Shown: positions 45,091 through 54,899 of the stretch, piece by piece
Layout of the letters: each line of letters starts with the position of its first letter
Numbering within the stretch: position 1 is the stretch's first letter
Source of the DNA: Clostridia bacterium
GTDB lineage: Bacteria > Bacillota > Clostridia > Oscillospirales > CAG-272
DNA length: 64,000 bases
Reading direction: 5' to 3'
Assembly: GCA_017467105.1 (NCBI GenBank)
Contig: JAFTSU010000006.1
Location: forward strand, 18,476 to 82,475
Made by a program: the position numbers and the translations under genes
Notes under the pieces: generated by a model
What the model saw: only the letters and a program-made list of their open reading frames with translations
What the model was told of the DNA's origin: nothing
The model's database searches: none

Positions 45091-46476
45091 TTATATATTT
45101 ATTGCATCTCCCTTGAGCATCTTACTAGTTATACAAATTACAACAGCGAGGAGAGAAAGTCCCGTAAGCACCCAGGATACCGGGTAGCAAAGCCAAAGAA
45201 GCCAAGGCTCTCTGGCAAGTGGGTATATAAGTGACATCCAGATAATACGGAAGATGAGAACTCCTATAATATTCGATATCATCTGGAGCATAGTCTTACC
45301 GTAAGCCTGCAGCGCGCCTGAGTTTACGCACATAACGCCCTGAAGCACCGCGGGATAGAATATATAAAGCATTCTGAGCTTTCCAAACTCGACTGCAGCG
45401 TCGCTATCACTAATAAACAGTCTGATTAGCTGCTCGTTAAATAGAAGACCTAAGGCTGTTAACAAAAGAGAGACTGTGCAGGATAGAATGTATGCTTTAA
45501 CGAGAGATTCCTTCGTCCTTTCCTTATTTCCCGCACCAATATTCTGACCCATGAACGTAGACACCGTTACTGTAAAAGCTCCGGTAATAGTATAGAGATA
45601 TGACTCAAGCGAGTTGGATGCTAAGTTACCCGATATACCGACCTCGCCAAAGGCGTTGACTGCGGGAGCGATAAAGAAGTTTGATATAGCAAAGGTTGCG
45701 CTTGAGATCGATGCCGGCAGACCGTAGTGAAGTATTCTGGACAGAGAGGACATATGAAGCTCAGGTCTCAGCGGCACAAGTCGGCAGGGGCCGTCTATCC
45801 TCATCTGTCTGATAAACAGAAGCACCGCCGAAAGAAGCATAGATATGAAGGTGGCAAGCGCAACGCCCAGAACCGGATCTCCCAGCACAAGAACAAAGAT
45901 AACGTTACAGACCACGTTCACAGCACCCGACAAGCTCATATATATAAAGGGAGTTTTTGAGTCACCGTTTACTCTGAAGACGGCTGCAGAGTAGTTTGTA
46001 AATATCAGAAATGGCACACCCAGGAAATATATACGAAGATATGTCTCCGCCCCTCTGTACACTTCCCCCGAGGGACAGTCGGTTACGTCCAGAAGAGTCC
46101 CGGTCAAAAGCTGTCCCAGCAGTGCGACGAGCAGACCGAGTCCCAGCGCTACAGTGTATCCGGTAGATGTAGTTCTGCGCGCCGCATCCGAATTACCTGA
46201 TCCCAGCTGATGCGCCAGCATAATTTTCATACCTATAAATACCGTCACTGTAATGTTGACGAGAAGGCTGGTGATAGAGCCGGTAGCTCCCACGCTCGCC
46301 AGAGCGGTAGTGCTGCCCATATTTCCAACGACGATATTGTCTGCTGTATTATACAGATTCTGCAATACGTTCGTCAGCACCAGCGGAATGGCGTAGCGGA
46401 TCATATTAGCACTGATATTGCCGTGCAATATATCTACAGGCTTCTTTTCTCTTTTTGTCTTAGTAAAGCTATTCAT
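45091..46476 (-). CDS. MATE-family efflux transporter
   Basis: Twelve hydrophobic segments in two related halves; DILHGNISANMIRYAIPLVLTNVLQNLYNTADNIVVGN is the usual MATE opening, and FIGMKIMLAHQLGSGN the conserved loop. Exports cationic drugs or metabolites using sodium or proton gradients; substrate unknown. ATG at 46476 is preferred, GGGAG lying 7 bases ahead; upstream in-frame ATGs at 46482 and 46506 sit badly. About 461 residues. Confidence 0.92.
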   Translation of the reverse strand: MNSFTKTKREKKPVDILHGNISANMIRYAIPLVLTNVLQNLYNTADNIVVGNMGSTTALASVGATGSITSLLVNITVTVFIGMKIMLAHQLGSGNSDAARRTTSTGYTVALGLGLLVALLGQLLTGTLLDVTDCPSGEVYRGAETYLRIYFLGVPFLIFTNYSAAVFRVNGDSKTPFIYMSLSGAVNVVCNVIFVLVLGDPVLGVALATFISMLLSAVLLFIRQMRIDGPCRLVPLRPELHMSSLSRILHYGLPASISSATFAISNFFIAPAVNAFGEVGISGNLASNSLESYLYTITGAFTVTVSTFMGQNIGAGNKERTKESLVKAYILSCTVSLLLTALGLLFNEQLIRLFISDSDAAVEFGKLRMLYIFYPAVLQGVMCVNSGALQAYGKTMLQMISNIIGVLIFRIIWMSLIYPLAREPWLLWLCYPVSWVLTGLSLLAVVICITSKMLKGDAINI

Positions 46477-46675
46477 TATCATTCTCCCGAAACTGAATGG
46501 CGACACCGAGTCACACCCGATCCGTTTCCACTATCATCATACAGTTTTTCAAAGAAAAAAGCAATAGCTTTTTCAAAAAAAGATCAAAAAGGGAAAATAA
46601 CGTTATTTTTAGGACAATAATAAAAGAGTTGCTTGCGTTTTTGGAAGCATCCGAAAAATAGATACGGCATTAAAG

Positions 46676-47461
46676 TCAGGAAATAGTGAGAAATACCGTT
46701 GTATAAATACCAGCCCACTGAGTAAGAGCTCCGGCAAGAACGAAAAAGTGCCAGATGACGTGAGACATGGGGATCTTAAGGACAAAGGGAATAATACCGA
46801 GGGTATAGATAACACCGCCGGCGAGGATATGTATAGCAAGCGACGGATAGAAGCTCCACAAGGCAGGCAGAAGCATAAGCGCGCTCCAGCCGAGAAGGAC
46901 ATAGAGAGGTATGTGCAGTTTGCGAAGCCTGGTGGGTCCAAAAACAGAGACGAGAGCTATACCCACCGCTATTATCAGCCATTGAATTACGAAGAATGAA
47001 TAGCCGAACGCACCTCCTACGACGCTAAGTAGCGGAACGGCAAAGGTAGCACCGATCAGCAGATATATAGATAAGTAATCAAAGCGTCTGAAAAGCCGCT
47101 TTACCCCTGATCCGTGCGGAAAAGCGTGATATAAGCAGCTCATCCCGAAGGAAGCGAGCATACCGAAAAAGTAAATAATAGCTCCGACGGTTTCGGAAGC
47201 ACTGTCAGCCTCTCTGAGCATAAGATACAGGGCAACAACCGAAAGAATGGCGCCTATGCCGTGTGTTGCGGAGTTCAGTATCTCCTCGATCAAGGATCTT
47301 TTCGGCGGGTCCTTGGGAATAGGCCTGCCTATGTGAGCTCTGTACGCCTCCAGCTCGTATGAGAGATGTCTTTTCAAACTTCTTTTTTTAGCTTTATAGC
47401 GTCTCTTATACGCTTTGCACTCTCTTCTGTACTTTTCTTTAATGATTTTCTCGTTTTTCAT
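46676..47461 (-). CDS. trhA: Hemolysin III / TrhA (PAQR) family membrane protein
   Basis: Seven transmembrane segments with the family's conserved polar residues: SATHGIGA, ASFGMSCLYHAF, RFDYLSIYLLIGATF and SHVIWHFFVLAGA (the histidines and aspartate that form the putative metal site). The highly basic 45-residue N-terminal extension is cytoplasmic. Role in membrane homeostasis is proposed for the family. 261 residues. Confidence 0.9.
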   Translation of the reverse strand: MKNEKIIKEKYRRECKAYKRRYKAKKRSLKRHLSYELEAYRAHIGRPIPKDPPKRSLIEEILNSATHGIGAILSVVALYLMLREADSASETVGAIIYFFGMLASFGMSCLYHAFPHGSGVKRLFRRFDYLSIYLLIGATFAVPLLSVVGGAFGYSFFVIQWLIIAVGIALVSVFGPTRLRKLHIPLYVLLGWSALMLLPALWSFYPSLAIHILAGGVIYTLGIIPFVLKIPMSHVIWHFFVLAGALTQWAGIYTTVFLTIS

Positions 47462-47744
47462 TTTCTTTCCTCAATTAACAGTAACGTTGCCATCCCGGCT
47501 ACTAATACTCAAAAAGCGCATCTTAGACGCTCTCCGAGAGCACGGGCAGCTCTATTATAAAACGAAAAGCAGAAATAGTCACCCCACACTCCGTGGAACG
47601 AGGTAGAGACGACGTAGAATTGAATTCTACTGCCGGTAGAGCGGTGCGTTTGTAAATAGTTATTTACATTATTCCCTCGTTTGTTTTGACACGAGTGCGG
47701 TTTAGCTGTCAAAATGCACGTATTAGAAAAGCGAGAAATAAAAA

Positions 47745-47771
47745 TGCGGTGAGTATCACTACCTCACCGCA
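47745..47771 (-). terminator. Terminator behind the RpiB-like gene
   Basis: A 9-base stem TGCGGTGAG with CTCACCGCA (47745-47753, 47763-47771), followed on the minus strand by a T-rich tract. The rest of the 47462-47874 gap has no gene. Confidence 0.8.
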
Positions 47772-47874
47772 CTTAAGTATTATTACATAAGTAATAAATC
47801 AAAAACCATCAAGCAAAAGGAGGATGTATTCCCTCCGTTTTGCGAAAATACCGTTAGCTTACGTTTCCGTTTTA

Positions 47875-48516
47875 TCAGTCATTAAGAAGCTTCTCTACTG
47901 CAGCGCGGATCTTGTCGCACTTACAGTTGGCGAAGAAGTACTCACGGAACTTAGGACCTGCTATAGCGCCCTTCACAAGCTCTCTGTCAAGGTTCTCAAG
48001 AATGTAGACCATATCGGTGTGAGTTACCTTCTTGACCTCGTCAAGAATCTTCTTGTTTCTCTGCTCGGGAACTGCTCTCTCACGGGGATAACCGAGACCC
48101 CACTCTGATACAAAGAGCTTCTCGAATACGTACTGAAGGTTAAGCTCGCAGCCCCAGCCCCAGCCCTTAGCGAAGGGCATAGCAATTGCGTTGCCGTTGT
48201 TAACCTGTGTGAACTGATATGCGTCGGTAGGATCTACAACGTGACCGCAAAGAACTCCGGGGAAAGAGTTGCACGCCAGCATTGCGCCCTCTCCGGTTCC
48301 GCAGCCGGTGATAACCAGATCACAAGCGCCGGAATTCAAGAGAATGGCGGAAAGAATACCGATCTGAACGTAGGTGAGCTGCTCCTTATCCTCTGCGGAA
48401 TACATACCGTAGTTGAACACCTCGTGACCGAGAGGCTCTACAACCTTCTTAAGAGTGTCGCAGATAAGAGCGTTTTTAGCCGCCTGGCTGTTTTCGTTAA
48501 TAAGAGCGATTTTCAT
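47875..48516 (-). CDS. RpiB/LacA/LacB-type sugar-phosphate isomerase
   Basis: A ribose-5-phosphate isomerase B-like fold of 213 residues, longer than RpiB (about 150). The phosphate/catalytic loop reads ITGCGTGEGAMLACNSFPGV, then DAYQFTQVNNGNAIAMPF. The C-terminal 60 residues form an additional helical part. This subfamily is often next to uronate or pentose genes; its exact substrate is unclear. AAGGAG before ATG. Confidence 0.85.
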   Translation of the reverse strand: MKIALINENSQAAKNALICDTLKKVVEPLGHEVFNYGMYSAEDKEQLTYVQIGILSAILLNSGACDLVITGCGTGEGAMLACNSFPGVLCGHVVDPTDAYQFTQVNNGNAIAMPFAKGWGWGCELNLQYVFEKLFVSEWGLGYPRERAVPEQRNKKILDEVKKVTHTDMVYILENLDRELVKGAIAGPKFREYFFANCKCDKIRAAVEKLLND

Positions 48517-48816
48517 TTTATTTCTCCTTTTAATTGTTTAATTGTTAAACAGGGATAAATTTTTGACTCAACAGAGCTACAGCGGTATACGTTAAAGCTC
48601 TGAGTCACAGAATATGCGCAGCTGTACAGAAAGCAATGAACAAGCTCTCTTCTCTGCCTACTGCGCCTGTTATAAGTTCAGTCGCAAGAATTCTTTGCGG
48701 GGTACCTGACAAGCGGAATTGTTTGCGAGGCTAGGCAAAGCGAGCGCGAAGCTTGAAGCTGTATTTTCATACAGCGATAGCGACAAGCCGAAGCTTTAAC
48801 AAAGCATCGCGAAGAA
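48517..48816. other. Gap of 300 bases with self-complementary stretches
   Basis: Contains short complementary words (CTGTAT/ATACAG, GCAAGAATTC and GAAGAATT) between aspS and its downstream neighbour. No clear terminator, gene or riboswitch was recognised. Confidence 0.35.
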
Positions 48817-50109
48817 TTACGGAGTCAGGCGGTTAGGTCCGCGGAAGAGGAATTGCACCTCTTTGATAGACAGACCGAGGAACAGCATAGTAAGACGGTC
48901 GATGCCGATACCAAAGCCACCGTGAGGAGGACAGCCGTATTTGAAGAAATCAAGGTAGAACTTAACGTCATTGGCAAGTCCCTTCTCCTCTGCCTGCGCC
49001 TTAAGAACGTCGTAGCGATGCTCACGCTGTGCGCCCGTGGTTATCTCCACACCGCGCCAGATAAGGTCGTAGCCCTGAGGAACTCCGTTCTCGTCACGCA
49101 TATGGTAGAAGGCTCTCTCCTTAGCGTCGTAATCGGTGATGAAGAGGAACTCGTGATCAAACATATCGCGGGCGAGCTGCTTGGTCATTCTCTCCGCCTC
49201 GGTGGTAAGGTCGCCGTGAAGCTCCGCGGGAACGGTATAGCCGTATCTTTCCTCAAGCTCCCTATAAACGTCGGCAAGCTTCATTCTGGGGAAAGGAAGA
49301 GTGGGAACCTTGACCTCATACTCCTCGCCGAAGAGGGCAACGATCTCGTCGCCGTGCTTATCCTTTACCTTCGCGAGCGCATAGGTAAGCAGCTCCTCCT
49401 CCATCTTCATAACGTCCTCAAAGGAGTCAATATAGGAGAACTCAAGGTCAAAGCCGGTGAACTCGGTTGCGTGCTTGTTGGTGTAGGACTTCTCCGCTCT
49501 GAAGACGGGTCCGGTCTCGAAGATGCGCTCAAGTCCCGATGCCATAGCCATCTGCTTATAGAACTGAGGGGACTGAGCAAGGTATGCGTTGGTGTCGAAG
49601 TACTTGACCTCGAAAACGTCGGAGCCTGACTCGCTTGCCGCGCCGATAAGCTTGGGCGTATGGATCTCTACGAAGTTCCGCTCGGTAAGGAACTCACGCA
49701 TAGCGGCGGAAAGCGTGGTCTGCATACGGAGCATAAGGTGGTTCTTATCGCGTCGAAGATCGACCCATCTGTAGTCCATACGAACGTCAATATCAGAGTC
49801 ATCCTTGATAGGAAGAGCATCAGCAACAGAGTCAACGCGCATAAAAGTGGGATACATTTCCTTGCCGCCCATCTTAACGTATTCGCTGGCAACAACCTCA
49901 CCCTCAAAGGTGACTACGGAGTGAATGGTGAGAGAGTCAAGCATCTCGAGCATCTCCGGGTGCTTCTCCTTCTCAACCGTGATCTGCAGCTTGCCCGTAA
50001 TGTCCTTGACAACTATGAACGCCATAGTTCTCTTGTTACGGAAGTTCTCGACGAAGCCCGATACACGACATATGCCGGGAACAACGTCCTTGATGTAAGT
50101 TCTTTTCAT
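48817..50109 (-). CDS. aspS: Aspartyl-tRNA synthetase, archaeal/eukaryotic type
   Basis: Charges tRNA-Asp, and in this class often also tRNA-Asn with aspartate for later amidation. About 430 residues; N-terminal OB fold (VSGFVENFRNKRTMAFIVVKD), class II motif 2 FETGPVFRAEKSYTNKHATEFTGFDLEFSYI and motif 3 GFGIGIDRLTMLFLG. It lacks the GAD insertion of the 590-residue bacterial AspRS. ATG at 50109 is preferred (AAAGGA upstream, conserved MKRTYIKD); frame extends to 50187. Non-discriminating use would need gatCAB elsewhere. Confidence 0.95.
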   Translation of the reverse strand: MKRTYIKDVVPGICRVSGFVENFRNKRTMAFIVVKDITGKLQITVEKEKHPEMLEMLDSLTIHSVVTFEGEVVASEYVKMGGKEMYPTFMRVDSVADALPIKDDSDIDVRMDYRWVDLRRDKNHLMLRMQTTLSAAMREFLTERNFVEIHTPKLIGAASESGSDVFEVKYFDTNAYLAQSPQFYKQMAMASGLERIFETGPVFRAEKSYTNKHATEFTGFDLEFSYIDSFEDVMKMEEELLTYALAKVKDKHGDEIVALFGEEYEVKVPTLPFPRMKLADVYRELEERYGYTVPAELHGDLTTEAERMTKQLARDMFDHEFLFITDYDAKERAFYHMRDENGVPQGYDLIWRGVEITTGAQREHRYDVLKAQAEEKGLANDVKFYLDFFKYGCPPHGGFGIGIDRLTMLFLGLSIKEVQFLFRGPNRLTP

Positions 50110-50242
50110 TTTTTCGTCCTTTATATTAATGTTATTTTTATCAATCATTGCTTCAAAGAGAAGCGCAAAACGCGTTTTTCGCGACACGGGTGTGGGTATT
50201 CACGTTTCGCCCGTGCTATAGGGTCTGTTATCAGCCGGTCGA

Positions 50243-51070
50243 TCACTCAGACTTAAAGCACAGATCAAGAAACTCTACAGCCTCGTCAACCCATTTCTGT
50301 GCCGTGGGCTGAACATGGGATGAATTTGACATCGTTATCCTGTTCGCAAGGGATATACCGTGAGGTCCCTTGGGATAAAGTCTGAGAGTTACGGGAGCTC
50401 CTGCCGCGATGTACGACTCCGCAAGCTTCAGCGACCCTATGGGAGAGACAGCCGTATCCTCCGCGGTATGCCAGATGAATGCGGGTGGAGAGCTTTTGTC
50501 TACCCTCTTCTCAAGGGAGAAGCGATTACGTTCATCCTCCGTTAAGCTATCAAACGGTTTGCCAAGGAGATTTTTGAAGGAGTTCTCGTGGGTTGGTCTC
50601 TCTGCGCTGACAACCGGATAGCACAGCACCACAGCATCGGGACGGTTATCCCCTTCCTTAATACCAAGGGAGTCCAGAATCTGCCTCTCAGAGTGCATAA
50701 GAGCAAGAGATCCTGCCAGATGTCCGCCTGCGGAAAAGCCCAAAACTGCGACACGGGTGGGGTCTATACCGTATTCCTCCGCATTTTCTCTGATATGAAC
50801 CATCGCCCAGGACGCATCGGTGAGCTGGCGCGGATACAGATAATTTTCCGAGCCGGTACGGTAGTATAAAACGAAAGCATTAATGCCTCTCGAAAGGAAC
50901 GCAAGCGCTATTGGCTCCGCCTCTCTGTGCGAGCAGGACGAGTAACCTCCTCCGGGAAGAATAAGCACCGCGGCGCGACTGGGCGGCGGAGACATAGTAT
51001 CCTGCGACACGTATACGTCAAGCCATACGTTTTCATCTGACTTGTCCGGGTAAATACGCTTATTTAGCAT
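50243..51070 (-). CDS. Alpha/beta-hydrolase, carbohydrate-esterase-like
   Basis: An acetyl-xylan-esterase or BD-FAE-like hydrolase. Oxyanion motif LPGGGYSS (38-45), nucleophile elbow GFSAGGH (Ser 113), Asp 205 in HTAEDTAV and His 237 in KGPHGIS complete the triad. No signal peptide after the chosen ATG (51070, with GAGGTGG upstream). Likely deacetylates imported oligosaccharides. Confidence 0.9.
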   Translation of the reverse strand: MLNKRIYPDKSDENVWLDVYVSQDTMSPPPSRAAVLILPGGGYSSCSHREAEPIALAFLSRGINAFVLYYRTGSENYLYPRQLTDASWAMVHIRENAEEYGIDPTRVAVLGFSAGGHLAGSLALMHSERQILDSLGIKEGDNRPDAVVLCYPVVSAERPTHENSFKNLLGKPFDSLTEDERNRFSLEKRVDKSSPPAFIWHTAEDTAVSPIGSLKLAESYIAAGAPVTLRLYPKGPHGISLANRITMSNSSHVQPTAQKWVDEAVEFLDLCFKSE

Positions 51071-51101
51071 AATCCACCTCAAAAAATATATTCTACTAGA
51101 T

Positions 51102-51130
51102 AGTATAACACTTCGCGAGCAAAAAAGCAA
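51102..51130 (-). promoter_or_regulatory. Promoter of the esterase gene
   Basis: TTGCTT (51130-51125), 17 bases, TATACT (51107-51102) on the minus strand, about 30 bases before the start. Confidence 0.65.
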
Positions 51131-51161
51131 GAGATTTTATAAGTTATAGTTTTATTTTATC

Positions 51162-51413
51162 GTGCTGTTTTTTGCAACCAACCCATTTGAGCTGTTTATT
51201 TCCTTTGGCAATCGCATACGCGCCACCTGCCCTGCCGCGCAGACCTTCCTATTGCAGCTATGTGACGGTACCGGCGGCTATCTTCCCACCGAGCTTGCGG
51301 TGCGCGGCGGTCACTACAGAGCATACGTAACCAGCGGACAGACAGGACCTGACGGCGGAGATCTTCTGGTCGACAAAACTCTTGACATTCTGCACAAAAT
51401 GTGGAATGATTAA
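51162..51413 (+). pseudogene. C-terminal remnant of a neutral-ceramidase-like protein
   Basis: About 83 codons resemble the C-terminal end of bacterial neutral/alkaline ceramidase-like proteins: FFATNPFELFISFGNRIRA, LLQLCDGTGGYLPTELAVRGGHYRAYV, GPDGGDLLVDKTLDIL. The family is about 430 residues; there is no N-terminal part and an in-frame stop lies four codons before the start of similarity. Probably a deletion remnant; it may still be transcribed toward the next gene. Confidence 0.7.
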
Positions 51414-51445
51414 TACGGTAGTATAGAAGAACAAGGAGAAAGGCG

Positions 51446-52534
51446 ATGAAAAAATTTAAAACGGGCGCTGCGTACCACGGCAACAGAATGCCATCCAAGG
51501 TTGCGGCAGATATGCACGAGATGTCTATGGCGGAAATGGACGTTGTTGTTCATATGTTTTCTCATATGGATATGGAGCGTCACAGCAAGGCTATGGCGGA
51601 AATATTCAAGGCGAGCGAGGCGGAGGGTCTTGAGGTCTGGGTTGATAATTTCGGACTTTGGGGCGAGCCCGGCGATAAAGCGCATTTCCTTATGTACCAT
51701 CCTGAAGCAAAGGCTATCCTGGGCGACGGAACCGCTCATCCGTTTAAGCCGTGCTTTAACTCTCCTCTATACCGTAAATTCACTAAGGATTGGATAGATA
51801 AGGTAGGTGAGCTTGGCGGTAAAACTATATTTTGGGACGAGCCTAATCTTCCATTAAAGGTGGTGGAAGGAACCGATAAATTTTACACGGGTTGCGCGTG
51901 TCCTGTATGTCAGAAGCTTTTTGAGGAGAAATTCGGAAAGCCCATGCCTATGATCGCAGATGCGGACGTGGCAAAATTCCGCTCTGATACCATCTACGAT
52001 TTTCACAATTATATCACCGAGTATTCAAAAAGCTTAGGTATGAATAATGTTATTACGCTTTTACCAAACCAGATGGAAAGAATGTACAAAAACGTAGGAT
52101 TCGAAAACGAGATAGGAGTTATTGACGTATCAAGAATCTGTTCTATCGAGCATATTGACAATATCGGTACCGATCCGTATTGGTTTGGAACTCCGGCATT
52201 CGCTCCCGACGGCAATCCCTACGAATACGTATACAATTCAACGAAGGCAATGGTAGACGTGGCTGACAAGCTCGGCAAGGATCATAATCTCTGGATACAG
52301 GGTTACGGTGCAAAGGCAGGCAGAGAGCCGGAAATATACACAGCAACCGAGGCTGCCTTTGACGCAGGTGCGAGAACGCTGATATCCTGGAGCTATGGCG
52401 GCGGTGAATCAAACAACTACCGCTCAGAGAACCCCGAAAAGACCTGGATGATCACGAAGGAAGCATTCAAGCACGCAAAGGCTATGGACAGAGCTATGCT
52501 GCTTGAGGAAAATCGCAGGAAATACAAAAAATAA
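51446..52534 (+). CDS. Uncharacterised protein, probable glycoside-hydrolase-like barrel
   Basis: I do not recognise a named family. The sequence alternates predicted strands and helices as in a TIM barrel; acidic residues at strand ends (VWVDNFGLWGEPG, TIFWDEPNLP, GTDPYW, ISWSYGGG) are suggestive of a retaining glycosidase. A CPVCQKLFEEKFG element (CxC..C) is present near residue 155. No signal peptide. AGGAG before ATG. It follows the ceramidase remnant by 32 bases. Confidence 0.75.
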   Translation: MKKFKTGAAYHGNRMPSKVAADMHEMSMAEMDVVVHMFSHMDMERHSKAMAEIFKASEAEGLEVWVDNFGLWGEPGDKAHFLMYHPEAKAILGDGTAHPFKPCFNSPLYRKFTKDWIDKVGELGGKTIFWDEPNLPLKVVEGTDKFYTGCACPVCQKLFEEKFGKPMPMIADADVAKFRSDTIYDFHNYITEYSKSLGMNNVITLLPNQMERMYKNVGFENEIGVIDVSRICSIEHIDNIGTDPYWFGTPAFAPDGNPYEYVYNSTKAMVDVADKLGKDHNLWIQGYGAKAGREPEIYTATEAAFDAGARTLISWSYGGGESNNYRSENPEKTWMITKEAFKHAKAMDRAMLLEENRRKYKK

Positions 52535-52540
52535 AACAAA

Positions 52541-52620
52541 TAAAACCCCGTCTGTAACAGACGTATCCAAAAGGAGCAAATCCGCTTTGGGTGCGTTTCA
52601 CAGACGGGGTTTTACTTTAT
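52541..52620 (+). terminator. Long-stem terminator
   Basis: A 15-base perfect stem (52541-52555 with 52600-52614) enclosing 44 bases that contain a second copy of ACAGACG, followed by a T-rich tail. It closes the preceding gene and, in reverse, the DUF5107 gene. Confidence 0.88.
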
Positions 52621-52668
52621 TAACGTAACGGTACGATCGCTTTTACAGTGGGGTCTGGTAATCCGAGC

Positions 52669-54771
52669 TTATATTCTGTATTTCGTATGTCTATTATAGG
52701 ACATTCTGAAATCTATGGAGTACGCGGGAGGACAGGTCTTCCAAGCCTCATCAATAAGCTTATCCATAGCTTCAACATTAGAGCTGTCTATACCGCGCTC
52801 GCGCGCAAGCTTTCTCGCGCAGTATTCAAACCAGATATCCGTGAGCGAATTTTCGCCCTCGCGGATATCGCTGTGCTCCTCGGTGAAGAACAGATCAAGA
52901 TAATCTATTCTGTCAAGCTTTACTGCGGCAAGAGCGGCACTTATCCTGATTCTGTCCTGCTTTTTCAGCAAGTCGGGGAGCGTGTCGAATATTTCCCAGC
53001 ATTTCTCGTATTTCTGCTGAGCATTCAAGAAGATCATATACTCCGAAGCAAGCGCAAAATCGTCACACGCCTCGGGCAATGCCATAGCGAGATCGTAGTA
53101 TTTTTCCGCTTCAATCTTGTTTCCCTCCGTGCTCTCTATAACGGCAAGATTACGGTATGCAAGAACGGATGGGGAGATACCGACGGATGCCTTGCAGGCT
53201 GCCTTTGCGAGTCTTGTCAGCTCTTCTTCACGGTTTTCGTCATACGCCTCGGTAAGAAGAACGTCGATGCGCTGGTTCTCATATGTAGCAACTCCGAGAT
53301 GAAGGAATGCAAGATAAGAATCATTCTTTTCTGTCGCGCTGCGAATTCTGTCTATCCACTTATCACTGACCATATATGACAGTGGCAATTTGTCGGGTGG
53401 ATCGGGGGGAAATTCACCGTTTTTCAAAAGATAAAGCCACACCCGCTCCTCGTCACCAAGGGTAGAGCTTGGGAAGCAGAGATTTTCGGGAGCGATTCCG
53501 TCCCCGTCCTGCTCCATTCTCATAATTTCAAGCGCGCCAAAGCCGGAGCCCATATGACGAATCTTATCCTCGGTAACGGGAATATCCGCAAGTCTTGTGC
53601 ATCTTTCGTCGAGTGTTGTGATATCATCAAAGGAAAGTCTGTCTTTGATACCTATGTTAAGATGATCAACTGCGGTGCTGTAATCCTCGGAAAAGGCGAG
53701 AGCGTTATCTATTTCCATACCTCCAAAGCACTGTGTCCACTCGTACTTGCTGTGAGCGGGAAGGATAATATCGTGAAGCTGTGACGGCGCAATACCCGCC
53801 TGCAGCTCAGCGTAATAGCCCGTTCCCTTACCTGCAGAAAGGAACTCCTGCCAGTGCTCGCCTGCTCTGTGGTTTCCCCAGGTAAATAGCTTTTTATAAT
53901 AAAGCGGAGCTGTGGAACGCTCGTAGAAAGCCGTACCGTCCCGGTATGCTGCCGCCTCCCAGGTGGATTCGTTATCGCTATCCTTCTGAATAAAGAAATC
54001 AAAGGCGCGCGGCGCTCTCGTAGGATAGGAAACGTCAATGCCGGGTAAGGAATTTATATACGGTAAGGTCTCGTAGCGGCACTCGCCCTGAACGAAGGAA
54101 ATTACATTTTTGTTTGAGGCGAGAACTCTCGTTTCGGTATCTGTAGGTACAGCTATATTGGACCACCAATACGTAGTTGTGTCCTTATCAAACGGATTTA
54201 CCATACGAACGTGAGCAATCAGATGACGCGAGCTGTCGGGCAAATGAAAATCAGATTGCCAGAATATGCTCTTGTTGCGCTCAAACTCGTATATACGAAG
54301 GAATTCATTACCCTGCCCGTCGGACAAAATTGCTGCAAAAACGTTGTCGCAGGTGGTATACGTATGACCGTAATTACCAACATTCCACTCAATTCCACCT
54401 GAGAGCCAAGCGTTTCTTGTCGCAAGATTTCCCGGTTGAATCACTGTATTTGTAAACAATAGTTGCTTTTTAAGCACCTTATCATACAGAGAATGAAGTC
54501 TGCCTCCGTACTCAGGTAAAAACCTTGCCTCCAAATACTCATTCTCCAAAACGAAGCATTTGAGAGCCATATCCACGTGAGTGTGACTGTATCTGTCCTG
54601 CATAAGATATGGCAGCACCTTAGTGATGTAGGCTCCTCCCACTTTCAGCCGGTTTGGAAAAGTATCATTACACTTGATAACCGTAGGCTTTCTCCGTCTG
54701 AAATTAGGAAGCGGATTCACACCGTCAAGCGGTGCGCCCTTTATGCTGAATCTTTCTTCTCTTATCCTCAT
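52669..54771 (-). CDS. DUF5107 and TPR-repeat protein
   Basis: Residues 20-330 form the DUF5107 domain, which is beta-sandwich like galactose mutarotases (ENEYLEARFLPEYGGRLHSLYDKV, NAWLSGGIEWNVGNYGH). The C-terminal 300 residues are helical TPR-type repeats (AYRNLAVIESTEGNKIEAEKYYDLAMALPE). The combination is frequent in gut carbohydrate loci; function unknown, probably binding or processing of oligosaccharides. 700 residues. No signal peptide. Confidence 0.85.
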   Translation of the reverse strand: MRIREERFSIKGAPLDGVNPLPNFRRRKPTVIKCNDTFPNRLKVGGAYITKVLPYLMQDRYSHTHVDMALKCFVLENEYLEARFLPEYGGRLHSLYDKVLKKQLLFTNTVIQPGNLATRNAWLSGGIEWNVGNYGHTYTTCDNVFAAILSDGQGNEFLRIYEFERNKSIFWQSDFHLPDSSRHLIAHVRMVNPFDKDTTTYWWSNIAVPTDTETRVLASNKNVISFVQGECRYETLPYINSLPGIDVSYPTRAPRAFDFFIQKDSDNESTWEAAAYRDGTAFYERSTAPLYYKKLFTWGNHRAGEHWQEFLSAGKGTGYYAELQAGIAPSQLHDIILPAHSKYEWTQCFGGMEIDNALAFSEDYSTAVDHLNIGIKDRLSFDDITTLDERCTRLADIPVTEDKIRHMGSGFGALEIMRMEQDGDGIAPENLCFPSSTLGDEERVWLYLLKNGEFPPDPPDKLPLSYMVSDKWIDRIRSATEKNDSYLAFLHLGVATYENQRIDVLLTEAYDENREEELTRLAKAACKASVGISPSVLAYRNLAVIESTEGNKIEAEKYYDLAMALPEACDDFALASEYMIFLNAQQKYEKCWEIFDTLPDLLKKQDRIRISAALAAVKLDRIDYLDLFFTEEHSDIREGENSLTDIWFEYCARKLARERGIDSSNVEAMDKLIDEAWKTCPPAYSIDFRMSYNRHTKYRI

Positions 54772-54899
54772 TATATTACCCCTATCGCTTTATTTAATTG
54801 TTTTATTTAAATGAAAGTAACTGTACGTGTACAATAATCGTTAGGGCCATCGGTCTTTTTAATCGCCACGTCGCTTAGGACACTTGAGAGTTGCTTATA

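Noticed and set aside
48853-49629. 258-codon open frame antisense to aspS
   Set aside because: Fully inside the convincing aspS gene on the other strand; low-complexity Leu/Val-rich translation typical of shadow frames.
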